Below, one piece after another: positions 28,171-40,236 of a stretch of DNA of 64,000 nt. Under the pieces are notes generated by a model, which was not told the DNA's origin, searched no databases, and saw only the letters and a program-made list of their open reading frames with translations. Every line of letters starts with the position of its first letter. Position 1 is the first letter of the stretch. Position numbers and translations under genes: made by a program. The stretch comes from Marinomonas sp. THO17 (GTDB lineage Bacteria; Pseudomonadota; Gammaproteobacteria; Pseudomonadales; Marinomonadaceae): the NCBI RefSeq assembly GCF_040436405.1, contig NZ_AP031575.1, forward strand, positions 3,847,501 through 3,911,500, written 5' to 3'.

Positions 28171-29136
28171 GTGAAGATTGCCGTATTGGACGATTATCAA
28201 GACAGTGTGAAACATTTGGCCAGCTTTGCTTTGTTAAAAGATTATCAGGTGGTGGTGTTCAACCAAACTTTGAGCGAGGATGAGTTGGTTGAGAAGTTGA
28301 GCGATGTGGATATCTTGGTGCTGATCCGTGAACGTACTGCTATTACCAAAAGCCTGTTACAGCGCTTGCCAAATCTCAAACTCATTAGTCAAACAGGTAA
28401 AGTCAGTAATCATTTGGACCCTGCATTGTGCCACCAATATGGTGTTGAAGTTGCAGAAGGCGTTGGTTCTCCTGTGGCACCCGCTGAGTTTTGCTGGGCT
28501 TTGATCATGGCCGCAAGTCGTCATATCCCAACTTATGTCAATCAGCTACAAAAGGGAGAGTGGCAATCGTCCAAAGCACTTGGTTTGGGGCGCACACTTA
28601 ATGGTCAATTATTAGGGATTTGGGGCTATGGAAAAATCGGTCAGCGTATCGCTCAATTTGCTAAAGTGTTTGGTATGCAGGTGATGGTATGGGGCAGTGA
28701 GGCTTCACGTCAAAAGGCTTTGGCGGATGGCTTCTTGGTCGCTGAGTCTAAGTCCCACTTTTTCCAGGCGGCCGACATAGTATCTTTGCATTTGCGCCTC
28801 AACGAAGCAACCAAACGCTGTGTGACAAAAGCTGATCTAGCACTGATGAAAGCCGACTCTTTGTTCGTCAACATCAGTCGTGCTGAACTGGTTGAATCGG
28901 CCGCCTTGTTTGACGAATTAAGTCGCGTGCCAAGTAAACGCGCTGCGGTGGATGTGTATGAAAATGAGCCTGCCAATGCACAAAATGAACCTTTGTTAGG
29001 CTTGCCTAATGTCTTGTGTTCACCACATCTTGGCTATGTTGAGCACAATAGCTATGAGTTGTATTTTAAGGCGGCCTTTGAAAACGCTGTGGCTTTTGCA
29101 AAGGGCAAGCCACAGCAACTTGTTGCTAAGAAATAG
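28171..29136 (+). CDS. D-2-hydroxyacid dehydrogenase family protein
   Basis: This NAD-dependent enzyme of about 321 residues interconverts a 2-keto acid and a D-2-hydroxy acid. The nucleotide-binding loop is GIWGYGKIGQRIAQF, the substrate arginine lies in FVNISRAELV, the middle catalytic acid is probably in DVYENEPA and the catalytic histidine is in SPHLGYVEHNSYELY. The N-terminal domain starts KIAVLDDYQD, a mark of a subgroup annotated only as 2-hydroxyacid dehydrogenase. A GTG at 28171 with AAGGAG six bases upstream is a much better start than the ATG at 28156, which overlaps that ribosome site. The natural substrate is unknown. It is convergent to the chemoreceptor gene with only 7 bp between. 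Confidence 0.87.
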   Translation: MKIAVLDDYQDSVKHLASFALLKDYQVVVFNQTLSEDELVEKLSDVDILVLIRERTAITKSLLQRLPNLKLISQTGKVSNHLDPALCHQYGVEVAEGVGSPVAPAEFCWALIMAASRHIPTYVNQLQKGEWQSSKALGLGRTLNGQLLGIWGYGKIGQRIAQFAKVFGMQVMVWGSEASRQKALADGFLVAESKSHFFQAADIVSLHLRLNEATKRCVTKADLALMKADSLFVNISRAELVESAALFDELSRVPSKRAAVDVYENEPANAQNEPLLGLPNVLCSPHLGYVEHNSYELYFKAAFENAVAFAKGKPQQLVAKK

Positions 29137-29143
29137 CCAAATA

Positions 29144-31180
29144 CTAAACTTTAAAACTGCCGACTTGTTTATTAAGTCCTTGATAAAGTTTTGAAATTTG
29201 GTCTGATTGGTTGCTGATGAGTGAGGATACTTCTTCTGCCCCGTCCGTTTGTTCTTTGAGAGAGGCCAAGTTTTCATTAATGCTATTGGAAACGCTAGAT
29301 TGTTCTTGCGTGGCTTGAGCGGTTTGAGCAGCCATATTTTGCACCTTCTCAAAGGATGCTTTTAGAGAGTCGAAGGTGCGAATCACCTCATCAAAGTTAG
29401 CGGCGGTATGGTTTACATTAGTGCGGCTGCTTTGTGTCGCATTTAATGATTTCTTCACGTTGGCTTTTAGTCGATCAATCATGGTTTCTATTTCATCTGT
29501 ACTGTCTTGCGTTCGTGTAGCAAGCGTACGGACCTCATCCGCCACGACCGCAAAACCTCTACCTTGTTCACCGGCTCGTGCTGCTTCTATGGCGGCATTC
29601 AAGGCCAAAAGATTAGTCTGTTCTGCAATATTACGTATCACTTCTAATACCGAGGCAATGGCTTCTGAACTTTCTTCTAATTCTTTGGCTCTTGTTAACG
29701 ATTCTTCTATATCATCAATCAAACTCGAAATAGCATCGTGAGACGTTTTCACCGCTTCAATTCCCTGTTGTGTCAGGTTTGTCGAGGTGGTTGCTTCAGC
29801 TGCGGTTTCTGAGGCGGCACTTTCCATTTGCTGATTTGCCATATTCATTTCATGGCCTGCACTTACAATGGAATCCGAAACTGTGCCTAAGGCTTCGGTG
29901 ATCTGGGTGGTGTTCACAGAAGCATTTTTTAATTCATGGGTCATTTTACCTAATGACGTTGATTGCTTGTGAATACTAGCGATGATGAGACGAAGCTGTT
30001 CTACAAAGCCATCAAACTCTTTTGCTAAATCGCCTAATTCGTCTTTTGAGGTGGAATGAATTTTCTGAGTTAAATCGCCATCGCCCTCTGCAATCTCCTT
30101 GATACGTTTGGTCATACTTTTCACCTCTTTGGTCAGTTTAAGAGGAATAAAGTAGCCAAATGCCATGGCAATTAGAAAAGCGATGACAATGATAACCATA
30201 GCCATTTCCTGATAGGACCTGACTTTGTCTTGGGTGAGTTGTTCAATCTCCCGAGAATAATTTCTTACGGTTTCGCCTGCGACGTCCAACATATTCCGAA
30301 TGTCGCCAAAGGCTTTATCCGCTATGATAAAACTTTCCGAAAGCTGGATTTTATTTTCAATATTGGGTGAGTTGATAAAGGATTCGCTTTCTTGTAGCCA
30401 CTCATTAAATAAGGTATCAAATTCTCTATATGGGTCGGTTAGAAAAGGTTCTGAAACCAAAAGACTACGATAGGTATGAAAACGTTGTAATGCTTGCTGA
30501 GTATTTTCTTGGAATAATTGCTTATTCTCCTCAAAGTTGCCAATACCGTTGATGATTTCTTGTTGCGCCAGTCTAGCTTGGTATAGATCCCTATCAGCAT
30601 TGAGTACTTCAGCGATGGCTTCAATATAATTCTGTAAATCTAAATCAGAGCCGTATTCTTCTTCCATTTTATGGGTATGATCTCTTAACTTTTCTCCGGC
30701 CTCATCGAGCATGTTTCGAATGACGATAAATTTTTCATCGAGGTTTTGAAACTCTTGTGAAATAGTGACTTGAGCTTTTGAAGTAATAACTAACTGGTTA
30801 CTTGCCGAAAGCCATTGATTATAAAGTTCTTCAAATGTGTCGAATGGCTCTGTTAATTGACTTGGTTCTCCCTCAAGGTGTCCTAGATATAATTGAAAAC
30901 GGTCATAAACTTGTTGGGCGTTTTCCTCGTAATCTTGAAGATTTTGCTCTCTATCACCATCGTTTGCGTATAATTTTTCCTGTGCTAGTCGAGCTTGATA
31001 GATATCGCGATCTGCGTTGAGAACTTCTGAAATGGCTTCAAAATAATGTTCTGTTTGTATACTCATTGAACGTTTTTGCAAATTGCTCATAAACATCATG
31101 AAAACAAAGAGAGCCACTAAAATGAGAGCGAGAGATATGATCGGCATCATAACTTTTAAGCGAATGGAGTGAATACGCAT
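29144..31180 (-). CDS. Methyl-accepting chemotaxis protein with duplicated sensor domain
   Basis: This 678-residue chemoreceptor has a first transmembrane helix at about residues 11-31, a large helical periplasmic region to about 323 and a second helix at about 326-346. A HAMP domain follows (to about 400), then the cytoplasmic signalling domain with the hairpin tip [20 protein letters not shown] and [15 protein letters not shown]. The periplasmic part is two copies of a module of about 124 residues (46-169 and 185-308), each opening with EVLNADRD(I/L)YQARLAQ and ending IRNMLD.AGE. This recalls helical-bimodular sensors, but with an explicit sequence duplication. The ligand is unknown. A GGAAG ribosome site precedes the ATG. 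Confidence 0.93.
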   Translation of the reverse strand: MRIHSIRLKVMMPIISLALILVALFVFMMFMSNLQKRSMSIQTEHYFEAISEVLNADRDIYQARLAQEKLYANDGDREQNLQDYEENAQQVYDRFQLYLGHLEGEPSQLTEPFDTFEELYNQWLSASNQLVITSKAQVTISQEFQNLDEKFIVIRNMLDEAGEKLRDHTHKMEEEYGSDLDLQNYIEAIAEVLNADRDLYQARLAQQEIINGIGNFEENKQLFQENTQQALQRFHTYRSLLVSEPFLTDPYREFDTLFNEWLQESESFINSPNIENKIQLSESFIIADKAFGDIRNMLDVAGETVRNYSREIEQLTQDKVRSYQEMAMVIIVIAFLIAMAFGYFIPLKLTKEVKSMTKRIKEIAEGDGDLTQKIHSTSKDELGDLAKEFDGFVEQLRLIIASIHKQSTSLGKMTHELKNASVNTTQITEALGTVSDSIVSAGHEMNMANQQMESAASETAAEATTSTNLTQQGIEAVKTSHDAISSLIDDIEESLTRAKELEESSEAIASVLEVIRNIAEQTNLLALNAAIEAARAGEQGRGFAVVADEVRTLATRTQDSTDEIETMIDRLKANVKKSLNATQSSRTNVNHTAANFDEVIRTFDSLKASFEKVQNMAAQTAQATQEQSSVSNSINENLASLKEQTDGAEEVSSLISNQSDQISKLYQGLNKQVGSFKV

Positions 31181-31306
31181 TGTGCTTCCCTTTACCTAGT
31201 ATTGTTGGTTGTTCAAAAAATAGTCTAGGTAAGGGGAGGTGATAATGCCAAAGCCATATCCATTTAATTCGTAAACTTTAGTAACAATAATAACAGCTTA
31301 GGGGTT

Positions 31307-32554
31307 TTACTCTTGCAGGTTTAGCGTATTTAGTATTTTCGATGCTTGACGTTGCATTATGATCTCGCCAGCTCGTATTGACAGCAGTACTTCGCCTTGA
31401 CGACGAATGACGCTGTAATCGTCTTCGCCTTCCAATAAAATGCAGTTTGCTGTTTTGCCCACTTCAATGCCGTAATCTTCTATACACAGAGTTTTAGCAC
31501 TGTTGTCGGTAATAAGATCCAAGGCCTGTCGATAGTCTTGATAGCCCATCATTTGACAGATATGCAGGGCAAAATCTAATGTTCTCAATAGCTTGCCATT
31601 ACCCAAGGAGTACCAAGGATCAAAAATTGAGTCCTGTCCCAAGCACACATTCATACCCGCTTCTAAGAGTTCTTTAACTCGAGTCACTCCACGGCGTTTA
31701 GGGAAGGTGTCAAAGCGGCCTTGTAGATGAATGCTCTCAGTTGGGCAAGAAATGAAATGGATGTTTGAGTTTTTTAGTAAGCGAAAAAGCTTAGAGCAAT
31801 AGGCATTATCGTAAGAATGCATAGCGGTTGTATGACTGGCGGTGACCTTGTGGCCCATATCGAATTTAAGGGCTTCGTAGGCTAGAAATTCTAAGAAACG
31901 TGAGTTGGGGTCGTCAATTTCATCACAATGTACATCCACCAAGCGATCGTATTTTCGCGCTAAGCCAATCAAGGTTTTGATGGATTCTTCGCCGATTTCT
32001 CTGGTGTATTCGAAATGGGGGATACCACCGACCACATCGGCACCTATTTCCAGCGCTTGTTCCATCAAACTCAATCCGTTTGGGTAAGACAGCATGCCAT
32101 CTTGAGGGAAAGCGACTACTTGGATATGGATTTTATCTTTCAATTCATCGCGAATGGCGCACAATGTCTTTATGCCGATTAAACTTGGATCGGTAGTATC
32201 TGCGTGAGTACGAATAGCCTGTACACCATTTTGCACCAGTAATTTGATGGTGGAGATGACTCGGCGACGGATATCCGCTTCATCCAGCATGGGTTTGCGT
32301 TGACGCCAGCGTTCGATACCTTCGAATAGGGTACCGCTTTGATTCCACTCTGGTTCTCCAGCGGTCAGTGCGGCATCCAAGTGTATATGGGGTTCCACAA
32401 AAGGCGCACAAAGTAGATTTTGTTGCGCGTCTAGTTGTTTTTCTGTGGCATGCATAACTTGAGTTTGTAATGTGATTTTGGCGAACTTGCTGTGTTCAAT
32501 ATCGATTGTGAAAAGTTCGTTTTGGTGACGTAAACGGGCGTTAATAATTTGCAT
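31307..32554 (-). CDS. codA: Cytosine deaminase-like amidohydrolase
   Basis: This 415-residue metal-dependent amidohydrolase closely follows E. coli CodA, which turns cytosine into uracil and ammonia. Metal and catalytic residues by alignment are H56 and H58 (PHIHLD), H209 and E212 (DVHCDEIDD), H241 (TASHTTAMHSYD) and D308. Substrate-site Q151 sits in AFPQDGMLSYPNG. Unlike E. coli (GHDD), the motif here is GQDS, so the residue after the metal aspartate is serine (S309) and the preceding histidine is glutamine. This may shift specificity toward another pyrimidine or purine. An AAGGAC ribosome site precedes the ATG. It is the last gene of an operon with a codB-like permease and a PucR regulator. 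Confidence 0.85.
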   Translation of the reverse strand: MQIINARLRHQNELFTIDIEHSKFAKITLQTQVMHATEKQLDAQQNLLCAPFVEPHIHLDAALTAGEPEWNQSGTLFEGIERWRQRKPMLDEADIRRRVISTIKLLVQNGVQAIRTHADTTDPSLIGIKTLCAIRDELKDKIHIQVVAFPQDGMLSYPNGLSLMEQALEIGADVVGGIPHFEYTREIGEESIKTLIGLARKYDRLVDVHCDEIDDPNSRFLEFLAYEALKFDMGHKVTASHTTAMHSYDNAYCSKLFRLLKNSNIHFISCPTESIHLQGRFDTFPKRRGVTRVKELLEAGMNVCLGQDSIFDPWYSLGNGKLLRTLDFALHICQMMGYQDYRQALDLITDNSAKTLCIEDYGIEVGKTANCILLEGEDDYSVIRRQGEVLLSIRAGEIIMQRQASKILNTLNLQE

Positions 32555-32562
32555 AAGTGTCC

Positions 32563-33804
32563 TTAATCCTCGGCCAAAATTCGACTTTGACCATCCAAAT
32601 TATGATGATGAAATAAAATTTGCTCGATCAACAGAGCGTTTTGTAGATTGAGCCGACTGAAAGGGTCTTGTAAGGAATAGCCGAGCTTTTGCTCAATACG
32701 CCCTAAACGATAGCTCAAGGTATTACGATGAATGTCCATGGCATCGGCGGTTTGTTGTAAATGCCCAAAGTGATTGAAATAGTGCTCTAGGGTATTTTTC
32801 ATTTCTAAACTGGCAGCGTCACGGCAAAAGCACAAATTTCCTAGATGCTGTTTGCAAAACTCGGCGAGCATATTGCGTTGTGGGATGGCTGCAAATAATT
32901 GGGCTATGCCCAGTTGTTCATAGAAAAAGAGTTTTTGATGTGGGTGTTTTATCGCAAATTGCAAAGCTTGTCTGGCTTCTTCAACCGCTTCAGATAAATC
33001 TTCCAAGCCTTGTTTTTGACTGCTCACCCCCATACTCAAAGCCAGATCTGGAAAGTGAATTTGTAGACGTTCACGCAGTTGCGCTAGGTCCTCATAGAGT
33101 TCGGTAATTTCATTTTTTTGTGTTGGCCAAACTGCTAATAAGCCTTTCTCGTCGGACAAGACTGGCCACTCGATATGGCGGCGTTTTAACAGGGCTTCTA
33201 ACGCTTGTTCAATGTGCTGATGTTGTTGAAGCTGCGTGTTGGCAGAAGGGACTTGTGTGTCATCCTTCAGACGATAACTCAAACATAAACTAACAAAGGC
33301 TGAATGACTGCTGATACCAAGATCCTTGGCTCTTAGATGAATCAGCTCAGGCGCTTGTTGAAAGCCGTTAATGAGTTTGCTTAAAAACAAGCGAACAGAT
33401 TTTCCTAGTAAGTTATCTTGCACAATGGCGTTACTGATGATTTCTGTCACCACCACCATTTTTAAATTGTAAGGTTGTTCAAATAAAGGTATCTGATAAT
33501 GATTGGCTAATTCCAATACGGACTTAGGAATTTTTTGAATAAACTCAGGGCCAGTTAAGATGACCATACCGGCCACATGACTTTGCGCCGCCTCATGAAT
33601 AAGCTGACACAGGTTGGTTTCGTCACGGGTATGATTGATACCAGTAACAAATACCAATTCACCACCGCTAACCCATGCTTGAATGGATTCGTTTTCTGCG
33701 ACATAAGGCCAACGCACTATGCGTTGGCCTCCGGTTAACCCTGCTCGAAAGGTGATGCTTTCAAGGCCAGGTAGTTTAGGTATATCGGCACAACTGATGC
33801 TCAT
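32563..33804 (-). CDS. PucR family transcriptional regulator
   Basis: This 413-residue regulator has an N-terminal PucR domain (about residues 1-130; VSGGELVFVTGINHTRDE), a central GGDEF-related/CdaR-like region and a C-terminal helix-turn-helix (MDIHRNTLSYRLGRIEQKLG) typical of PucR/CdaR activators of purine or pyrimidine use. It is placed between the permease and deaminase genes. Its ATG overlaps the permease stop (ATGA) and the deaminase starts 8 bp after it. A regulator made in step with its transport and degradation genes suggests positive autoregulation by the base or its product. The effector is not known. Confidence 0.9.
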   Translation of the reverse strand: MSISCADIPKLPGLESITFRAGLTGGQRIVRWPYVAENESIQAWVSGGELVFVTGINHTRDETNLCQLIHEAAQSHVAGMVILTGPEFIQKIPKSVLELANHYQIPLFEQPYNLKMVVVTEIISNAIVQDNLLGKSVRLFLSKLINGFQQAPELIHLRAKDLGISSHSAFVSLCLSYRLKDDTQVPSANTQLQQHQHIEQALEALLKRRHIEWPVLSDEKGLLAVWPTQKNEITELYEDLAQLRERLQIHFPDLALSMGVSSQKQGLEDLSEAVEEARQALQFAIKHPHQKLFFYEQLGIAQLFAAIPQRNMLAEFCKQHLGNLCFCRDAASLEMKNTLEHYFNHFGHLQQTADAMDIHRNTLSYRLGRIEQKLGYSLQDPFSRLNLQNALLIEQILFHHHNLDGQSRILAED

Positions 33805-35057
33805 GAATGCTTAATGGCTGTCTTAGGTTGGTTTTGAGTAATCATAGTCAATACAGCATAGATCAGGACGGCAGAGATTACCCCCACAATAGGTGGCATT
33901 ACTGGTGACGCGTATGCGGCGGCTGAGGCGATAACATAGGTTATTAATCCAGGCCAATGGAAAGCAGGGAGTTGACTGGATGCAAGACTTGGGTACTGAC
34001 CCTTATGACGTACCCAGAAATCCGCCATGATAATGCCACCAATAGGTGGGATAAAGGTTCCGAGTAAGATCAAAAAGGGAATCAAAAAGTTGTACATGCC
34101 AAAAACGGCAAGTAGGGTGCCAATGGCCGCGCCAACCAGTGTGACAGTGCGACGCTTATCGGTGCGCAACAAATTACAGCCAGCTACGGCAAAGTTGTAA
34201 ATCGTGTTGTCTTGCGTTGTCCAAATGTTCATGAACAACATTAGCACTGCCAGTACCAAAAAGCCTTGCGCTAACATGACATCCACAATGTCAGCTTGTT
34301 GATAGATTAGAGTGCCGAGAGCACCAGTCAGTACCATCAGACCATTGCCAATGAAAAAGGCCGCCATAGTAGCGATAATGGCAACCTTACCACTGCTGGC
34401 AAAACGGCTCCAGTTGGTGGCTTGCGTGCCGCCACTGATAAAAGTACCAATTACTATGGTAACCGCAGCGGTGAAGCTCAGGCTCTCTGAAGTTTCTATG
34501 TTTAGTAGACCAGCCATACCGCCCACATCCACTAAGCCTGTATAGAGGCTGATTAAAATAAAGATCAGCATTAAAGGCACGGCAAAACGCGATAAGATGT
34601 CCATGCCTTTGAAACCTATCATGGCAGTAATACAGAAGGCCATACCAAATAGTATCATCAAAGGTGTTTGCCAGCTTTCGCTGATACCGGTGACTTTAAC
34701 CAGTACAATAGCAAGGGTAGCGGTTCCCCAAGCGTACCAACCTATTTGAGTGAAGCCCAACACGAAGTCCGACAGCTTACTACCGACTTCGCCAAAGCAA
34801 TAACGCCCCATCAGCACGCTATTTAAACCACTTTTAAAGGCAATATAAGCAAGCACAGAGGCGTAAGCGCCAAGTAAGAAATTGCCTAGCAATATCACCC
34901 ACAAGAGCTCTGAGAAAGAAAAAGCTTTACCTAAGCTTCCTCCAGCCCACATGGTGGCGGTGAAAAAGGTAAAACCCAGCAACACAAACGCCATAGGCAA
35001 TAAGCCACGACGTGCACTTTGTGGCACTTCAGATAACGGATAATCAGATTGGTTCAT
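33801..35057 (-). CDS. codB: Cytosine permease-like NCS1 transporter
   Basis: This 418-residue inner-membrane protein with about 12 hydrophobic segments belongs to the NCS1 family of nucleobase symporters, in the CodB branch. Characteristic stretches are GFTFFTATMWAGGSLGKAF at the first helix, GQTIGWYAWG-like TQIGWYAWGTATLAIV in helix 3 and FLILLGTFIPPIGGIIMADFW in the second half. It imports cytosine or a related base with a cation. It heads the operon with pucR and codA. The start at 35057 has a reasonable AGGAG-type ribosome site. The promoter must lie in the 377-bp region shared with katG. Confidence 0.88.
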   Translation of the reverse strand: MNQSDYPLSEVPQSARRGLLPMAFVLLGFTFFTATMWAGGSLGKAFSFSELLWVILLGNFLLGAYASVLAYIAFKSGLNSVLMGRYCFGEVGSKLSDFVLGFTQIGWYAWGTATLAIVLVKVTGISESWQTPLMILFGMAFCITAMIGFKGMDILSRFAVPLMLIFILISLYTGLVDVGGMAGLLNIETSESLSFTAAVTIVIGTFISGGTQATNWSRFASSGKVAIIATMAAFFIGNGLMVLTGALGTLIYQQADIVDVMLAQGFLVLAVLMLFMNIWTTQDNTIYNFAVAGCNLLRTDKRRTVTLVGAAIGTLLAVFGMYNFLIPFLILLGTFIPPIGGIIMADFWVRHKGQYPSLASSQLPAFHWPGLITYVIASAAAYASPVMPPIVGVISAVLIYAVLTMITQNQPKTAIKHS

Positions 35058-37636
<2,579 letters not shown>

Positions 37637-37656
37637 CTCCTAGCGTTACCACGCTC

Positions 37657-37688
37657 AGCCCTACTACTGTGAAGTAGTGGGGCTTTTT
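37657..37688 (+). terminator. Terminator after katG
   Basis: An 11-bp stem with one G-T pair (AGCCCTACTAC with GTAGTGGGGCT) has a 6-nt loop and is followed by five T. Confidence 0.88.
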
Positions 37689-37782
37689 ATTGTAAGTGTC
37701 AAGAAGGTAAAGCAATGTATAAAGGGTTTATTAGAATACTTTGACACACTACCTTACAGCTTTTCTGGGGGGAATGACTGCG

Positions 37783-38745
37783 ATGAAACAAAACTTAGCC
37801 AAATTGCAAAAAAACCGAAGAAGGTTGATTCAGTTAGCTTCTTCGAGTCTCGTGGCTTTGCCTTTTGTTAATTTACTAGGTTGTTCTTCGTCTCAATCTA
37901 CAGATAGTGAAGCCTCTTTTGCTTCCCATCCTAGTAGGGTGCAAGGTGGCAGACTTCCCGAACCTCCTTTGGGACGAGGAAGCATGCCGCCGCCAGGTAG
38001 CCAAGATATGCCACCACCAGGTGGCGCTCCTGGGAACCCGCCACAACGTGAATTGATAGCTGGTAAAGCTACGGCGAACGCGAAGTGGTTAACTGGTGGA
38101 ACACAAGCGATGGACCAAAACCTGCTGTATTTTAATCCATTAAGACAGGCCAATCTGGAAAATGCGTGTTTTGTCAGTGAAACGACCACGGAGGGACCTT
38201 GTTATTCACGTACTCGTTTTCGTAAAGATATATCTGCCGGACGTGATGGCTTGCCTGTGCGTCTTTGGTTTAAGGTCATGGACAAACACTGTCAGCCTGT
38301 AGTGGGCGCAAAAGTGGACATATGGCACTGCGATCCATTAGGTGTGTACAGCGGCAATGATATGCGTATGGTCGACTTCTGCACCAATGGAGAGGAAAAT
38401 TATCAAAGCAATGATTGGTTTCGTGGAGTGCAAATAACAGATCAAAATGGTCTAGTCTATTTTGAGACTTGTTTTCCAGGGTGGTATGTGAGCCGAGCGG
38501 TTCATATTCATCTTACTATTACTACTTCAAATAGCATATTAACCACGCAAGTTGGTTTTGATGATGTGTTAGTAGAAGACATCATGGTGAATGAAGCAAT
38601 CTATTCTGGTCACGGCGCGCCGGATACCACTAATGATACAGATACGGTATTTCCATCTGAGGGATATCAAGGGTATTTAATGTCGACGAAAGCCATGGCC
38701 GATAAGTCTATGTTGGCATGGAAAAGCTTAGTGATTAAGGGGTGA
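37783..38745 (+). CDS. Exported intradiol ring-cleavage dioxygenase-like lipoprotein
   Basis: This protein of about 320 residues has an N-terminal signal with twin arginines (KNRRRLIQLASSSLVALPF) ending in the lipobox LLGC, then a proline/glycine-rich linker (PPPGSQDMPPPGGAPGNPP) and a catalytic domain of the protocatechuate 3,4-dioxygenase fold. Probable iron ligands are the tyrosines in DPLGVYSG and PGWYVSR and the histidines in RAVHIHLTI, as in intradiol enzymes; TEGPCYSRTRFRKDI matches the usual EGPYY region. It should act outside the cytoplasm, perhaps via the Tat system, which is unusual for ring-cleavage enzymes. The start at 37783 is best spaced from a GGGGGGA site. The substrate is unknown. 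Confidence 0.83.
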   Translation: MKQNLAKLQKNRRRLIQLASSSLVALPFVNLLGCSSSQSTDSEASFASHPSRVQGGRLPEPPLGRGSMPPPGSQDMPPPGGAPGNPPQRELIAGKATANAKWLTGGTQAMDQNLLYFNPLRQANLENACFVSETTTEGPCYSRTRFRKDISAGRDGLPVRLWFKVMDKHCQPVVGAKVDIWHCDPLGVYSGNDMRMVDFCTNGEENYQSNDWFRGVQITDQNGLVYFETCFPGWYVSRAVHIHLTITTSNSILTTQVGFDDVLVEDIMVNEAIYSGHGAPDTTNDTDTVFPSEGYQGYLMSTKAMADKSMLAWKSLVIKG

Positions 38746-38835
38746 TCATTTTGAAAAATGATGTAACCGTTTGGCTTCATCATGTTTTTGTCATCTTTCC
38801 AAGTTAGTCTGTGATTTTTAGAATCAGAGACACAG

Positions 38836-39306
38836 ATGAAGGTTGAAGGTTTACATGCACTAGCCGTAATCGAAGGTATCAAAGGTGTGATTGCCTTGGT
38901 GTTGGTTGTAATAGTGCACTTTTTATCAGGACAAGATTTACACACCCTGGTGCTGGAGAAGATGCAGGCGCTGGATATATCAAAGCAGAATCATTATGCA
39001 CAATGGGTGTTGATGTTGGCTGATAATATTTCACAAGGGCGTATTCCTATGTTCACTTCGTTGGCACTCTTGTACGCCAGTTTTCGCTTTGTGATGGCAT
39101 ACGGACTCTGGTTTCATCTTCGTTGGACGGAATGGTTCGCTTTCGTGAGTGGGTGCTTGTATATCCCATTTGAGCTCTATGCGATTTATCAAGATGTGGG
39201 CAAACTCAGTAATTGGATGATTTTACTCTTTAACCTTATGGTCGTGAGTTATTTGTTTTGGGTATTAAAACGTGACAGACCCAAGTCATCATGGCAAGTG
39301 ATTTAG
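38836..39306 (+). CDS. DUF2127 membrane protein
   Basis: This 156-residue inner-membrane protein has four hydrophobic segments (about residues 12-32, 68-90, 98-116 and 124-143). The opening GLHALAVIEGIKGVIALVL and the YGLWFHLRWTEWFAF..YIPFELYAI region identify the DUF2127 family. The function is unknown. It is 90 bp downstream of the dioxygenase-like gene, with a short hairpin (ATCATTTT/AAAATGAT) between, so co-transcription is uncertain. It is convergent to the RpiR-type regulator. Confidence 0.78.
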   Translation: MKVEGLHALAVIEGIKGVIALVLVVIVHFLSGQDLHTLVLEKMQALDISKQNHYAQWVLMLADNISQGRIPMFTSLALLYASFRFVMAYGLWFHLRWTEWFAFVSGCLYIPFELYAIYQDVGKLSNWMILLFNLMVVSYLFWVLKRDRPKSSWQVI

Positions 39307-39369
39307 TTAAACTTTGCCTAGAAGAGTTTATTTGTAGATAAAGACAGATCGCTCGCTCATAGGGTTGAT

Positions 39370-40236
39370 TTAATGTTTCCAGACGATCTGTTTTGCATCT
39401 CCTATTTGGCCGTCAGCATTCAATCGATATGCTAGTGATACCAATAAAGTTTGCGCCAGTGTCATAGAAGACGTCAGCGATCGAAAGCCCATAACTTCTG
39501 CTTCTTTAATATCAAAACATACGTCTGACATGGCCGCTAGAGGGCTAATTTTACTGTCTGTAATGGCGATGACTTTGGCTCCTGCCGCGTAAGCATATTC
39601 ACTTACCGTGACGGTTTCTTGCGCATAAGGGCTAAAGGTAGTCGCTATAATGACATCATCTTTGCGAATATTACTGGCCTGTTCAACCAGCATACCACCG
39701 CCACCATCGATAAGGTGTGTGGTTTTATTGAGGTGACGTAAGCTGTAGGCAAAATAACTGGAAATGGGAAACGCCCGACGTAAGCCGATCAAGTATATGT
39801 TTTGCGCATGTTCAAGCATATCTACCGCGGCATTTAAGGTATCAGGGGAAAACTGATGAGCCATATGGCTCATTGAAAATGCGTTATTGCCACTAAACTC
39901 ACTAAGCACGTCACTAGCATTAATATTATTACCAGCGGTTTTTTTGTTCATTTTTACTCGTTCGCTGTAGCTCGCGGTCGAGGTTTGTTCCACTAAAGAT
40001 TGACGAAACAGATTTTGCATTTCACTAAAGCCATTGTACTCAAACGCCGCTGCAAAGCGAACCAGAGTAGATGGTGGGACGCCGCATTGTTGAGCAAGGC
40101 TGGCGACTGTTTCCAAAGCGACTGTATTGGGGTGTTCTAAAAGAAAGCGCGCAACTTGTTGCAAACGCTTGGACAAATTGTCGTAGTTCCGACTGATAGC
40201 TTGTTGTAACTGTTCAAGGCTGGAAGGTGCGGCCAA
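39370..40236 (-). CDS. MurR/RpiR family regulator of the inositol genes (IolR-like)
   Basis: This 288-residue regulator has an N-terminal HTH_6 domain (about residues 1-80; VASLAQQCGVPPSTLVRFAA is the helix-turn-helix) and a C-terminal SIS domain for sugar phosphates (about residues 125-260; NIYLIGLRRAFPISSYFAY and IIATTFSPYAQETV). The start is a TTG at 40236, supported by a strong AAGGAG seven bases upstream and by the absence of a better ATG. It is divergent from a complete iol operon, and RpiR-type regulators commonly control inositol catabolism in gammaproteobacteria, so it is probably the repressor, released by an inositol intermediate. That assignment is inference from context. Confidence 0.88.
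   Translation of the reverse strand: MAAPSSLEQLQQAISRNYDNLSKRLQQVARFLLEHPNTVALETVASLAQQCGVPPSTLVRFAAAFEYNGFSEMQNLFRQSLVEQTSTASYSERVKMNKKTAGNNINASDVLSEFSGNNAFSMSHMAHQFSPDTLNAAVDMLEHAQNIYLIGLRRAFPISSYFAYSLRHLNKTTHLIDGGGGMLVEQASNIRKDDVIIATTFSPYAQETVTVSEYAYAAGAKVIAITDSKISPLAAMSDVCFDIKEAEVMGFRSLTSSMTLAQTLLVSLAYRLNADGQIGDAKQIVWKH

Noticed and set aside
38745-38762. Terminator after the dioxygenase-like gene (ATCATTTT/AAAATGAT)
   Set aside because: The stem is AT-rich and is followed by GTAACCGTTT rather than a T run, so termination is unlikely.
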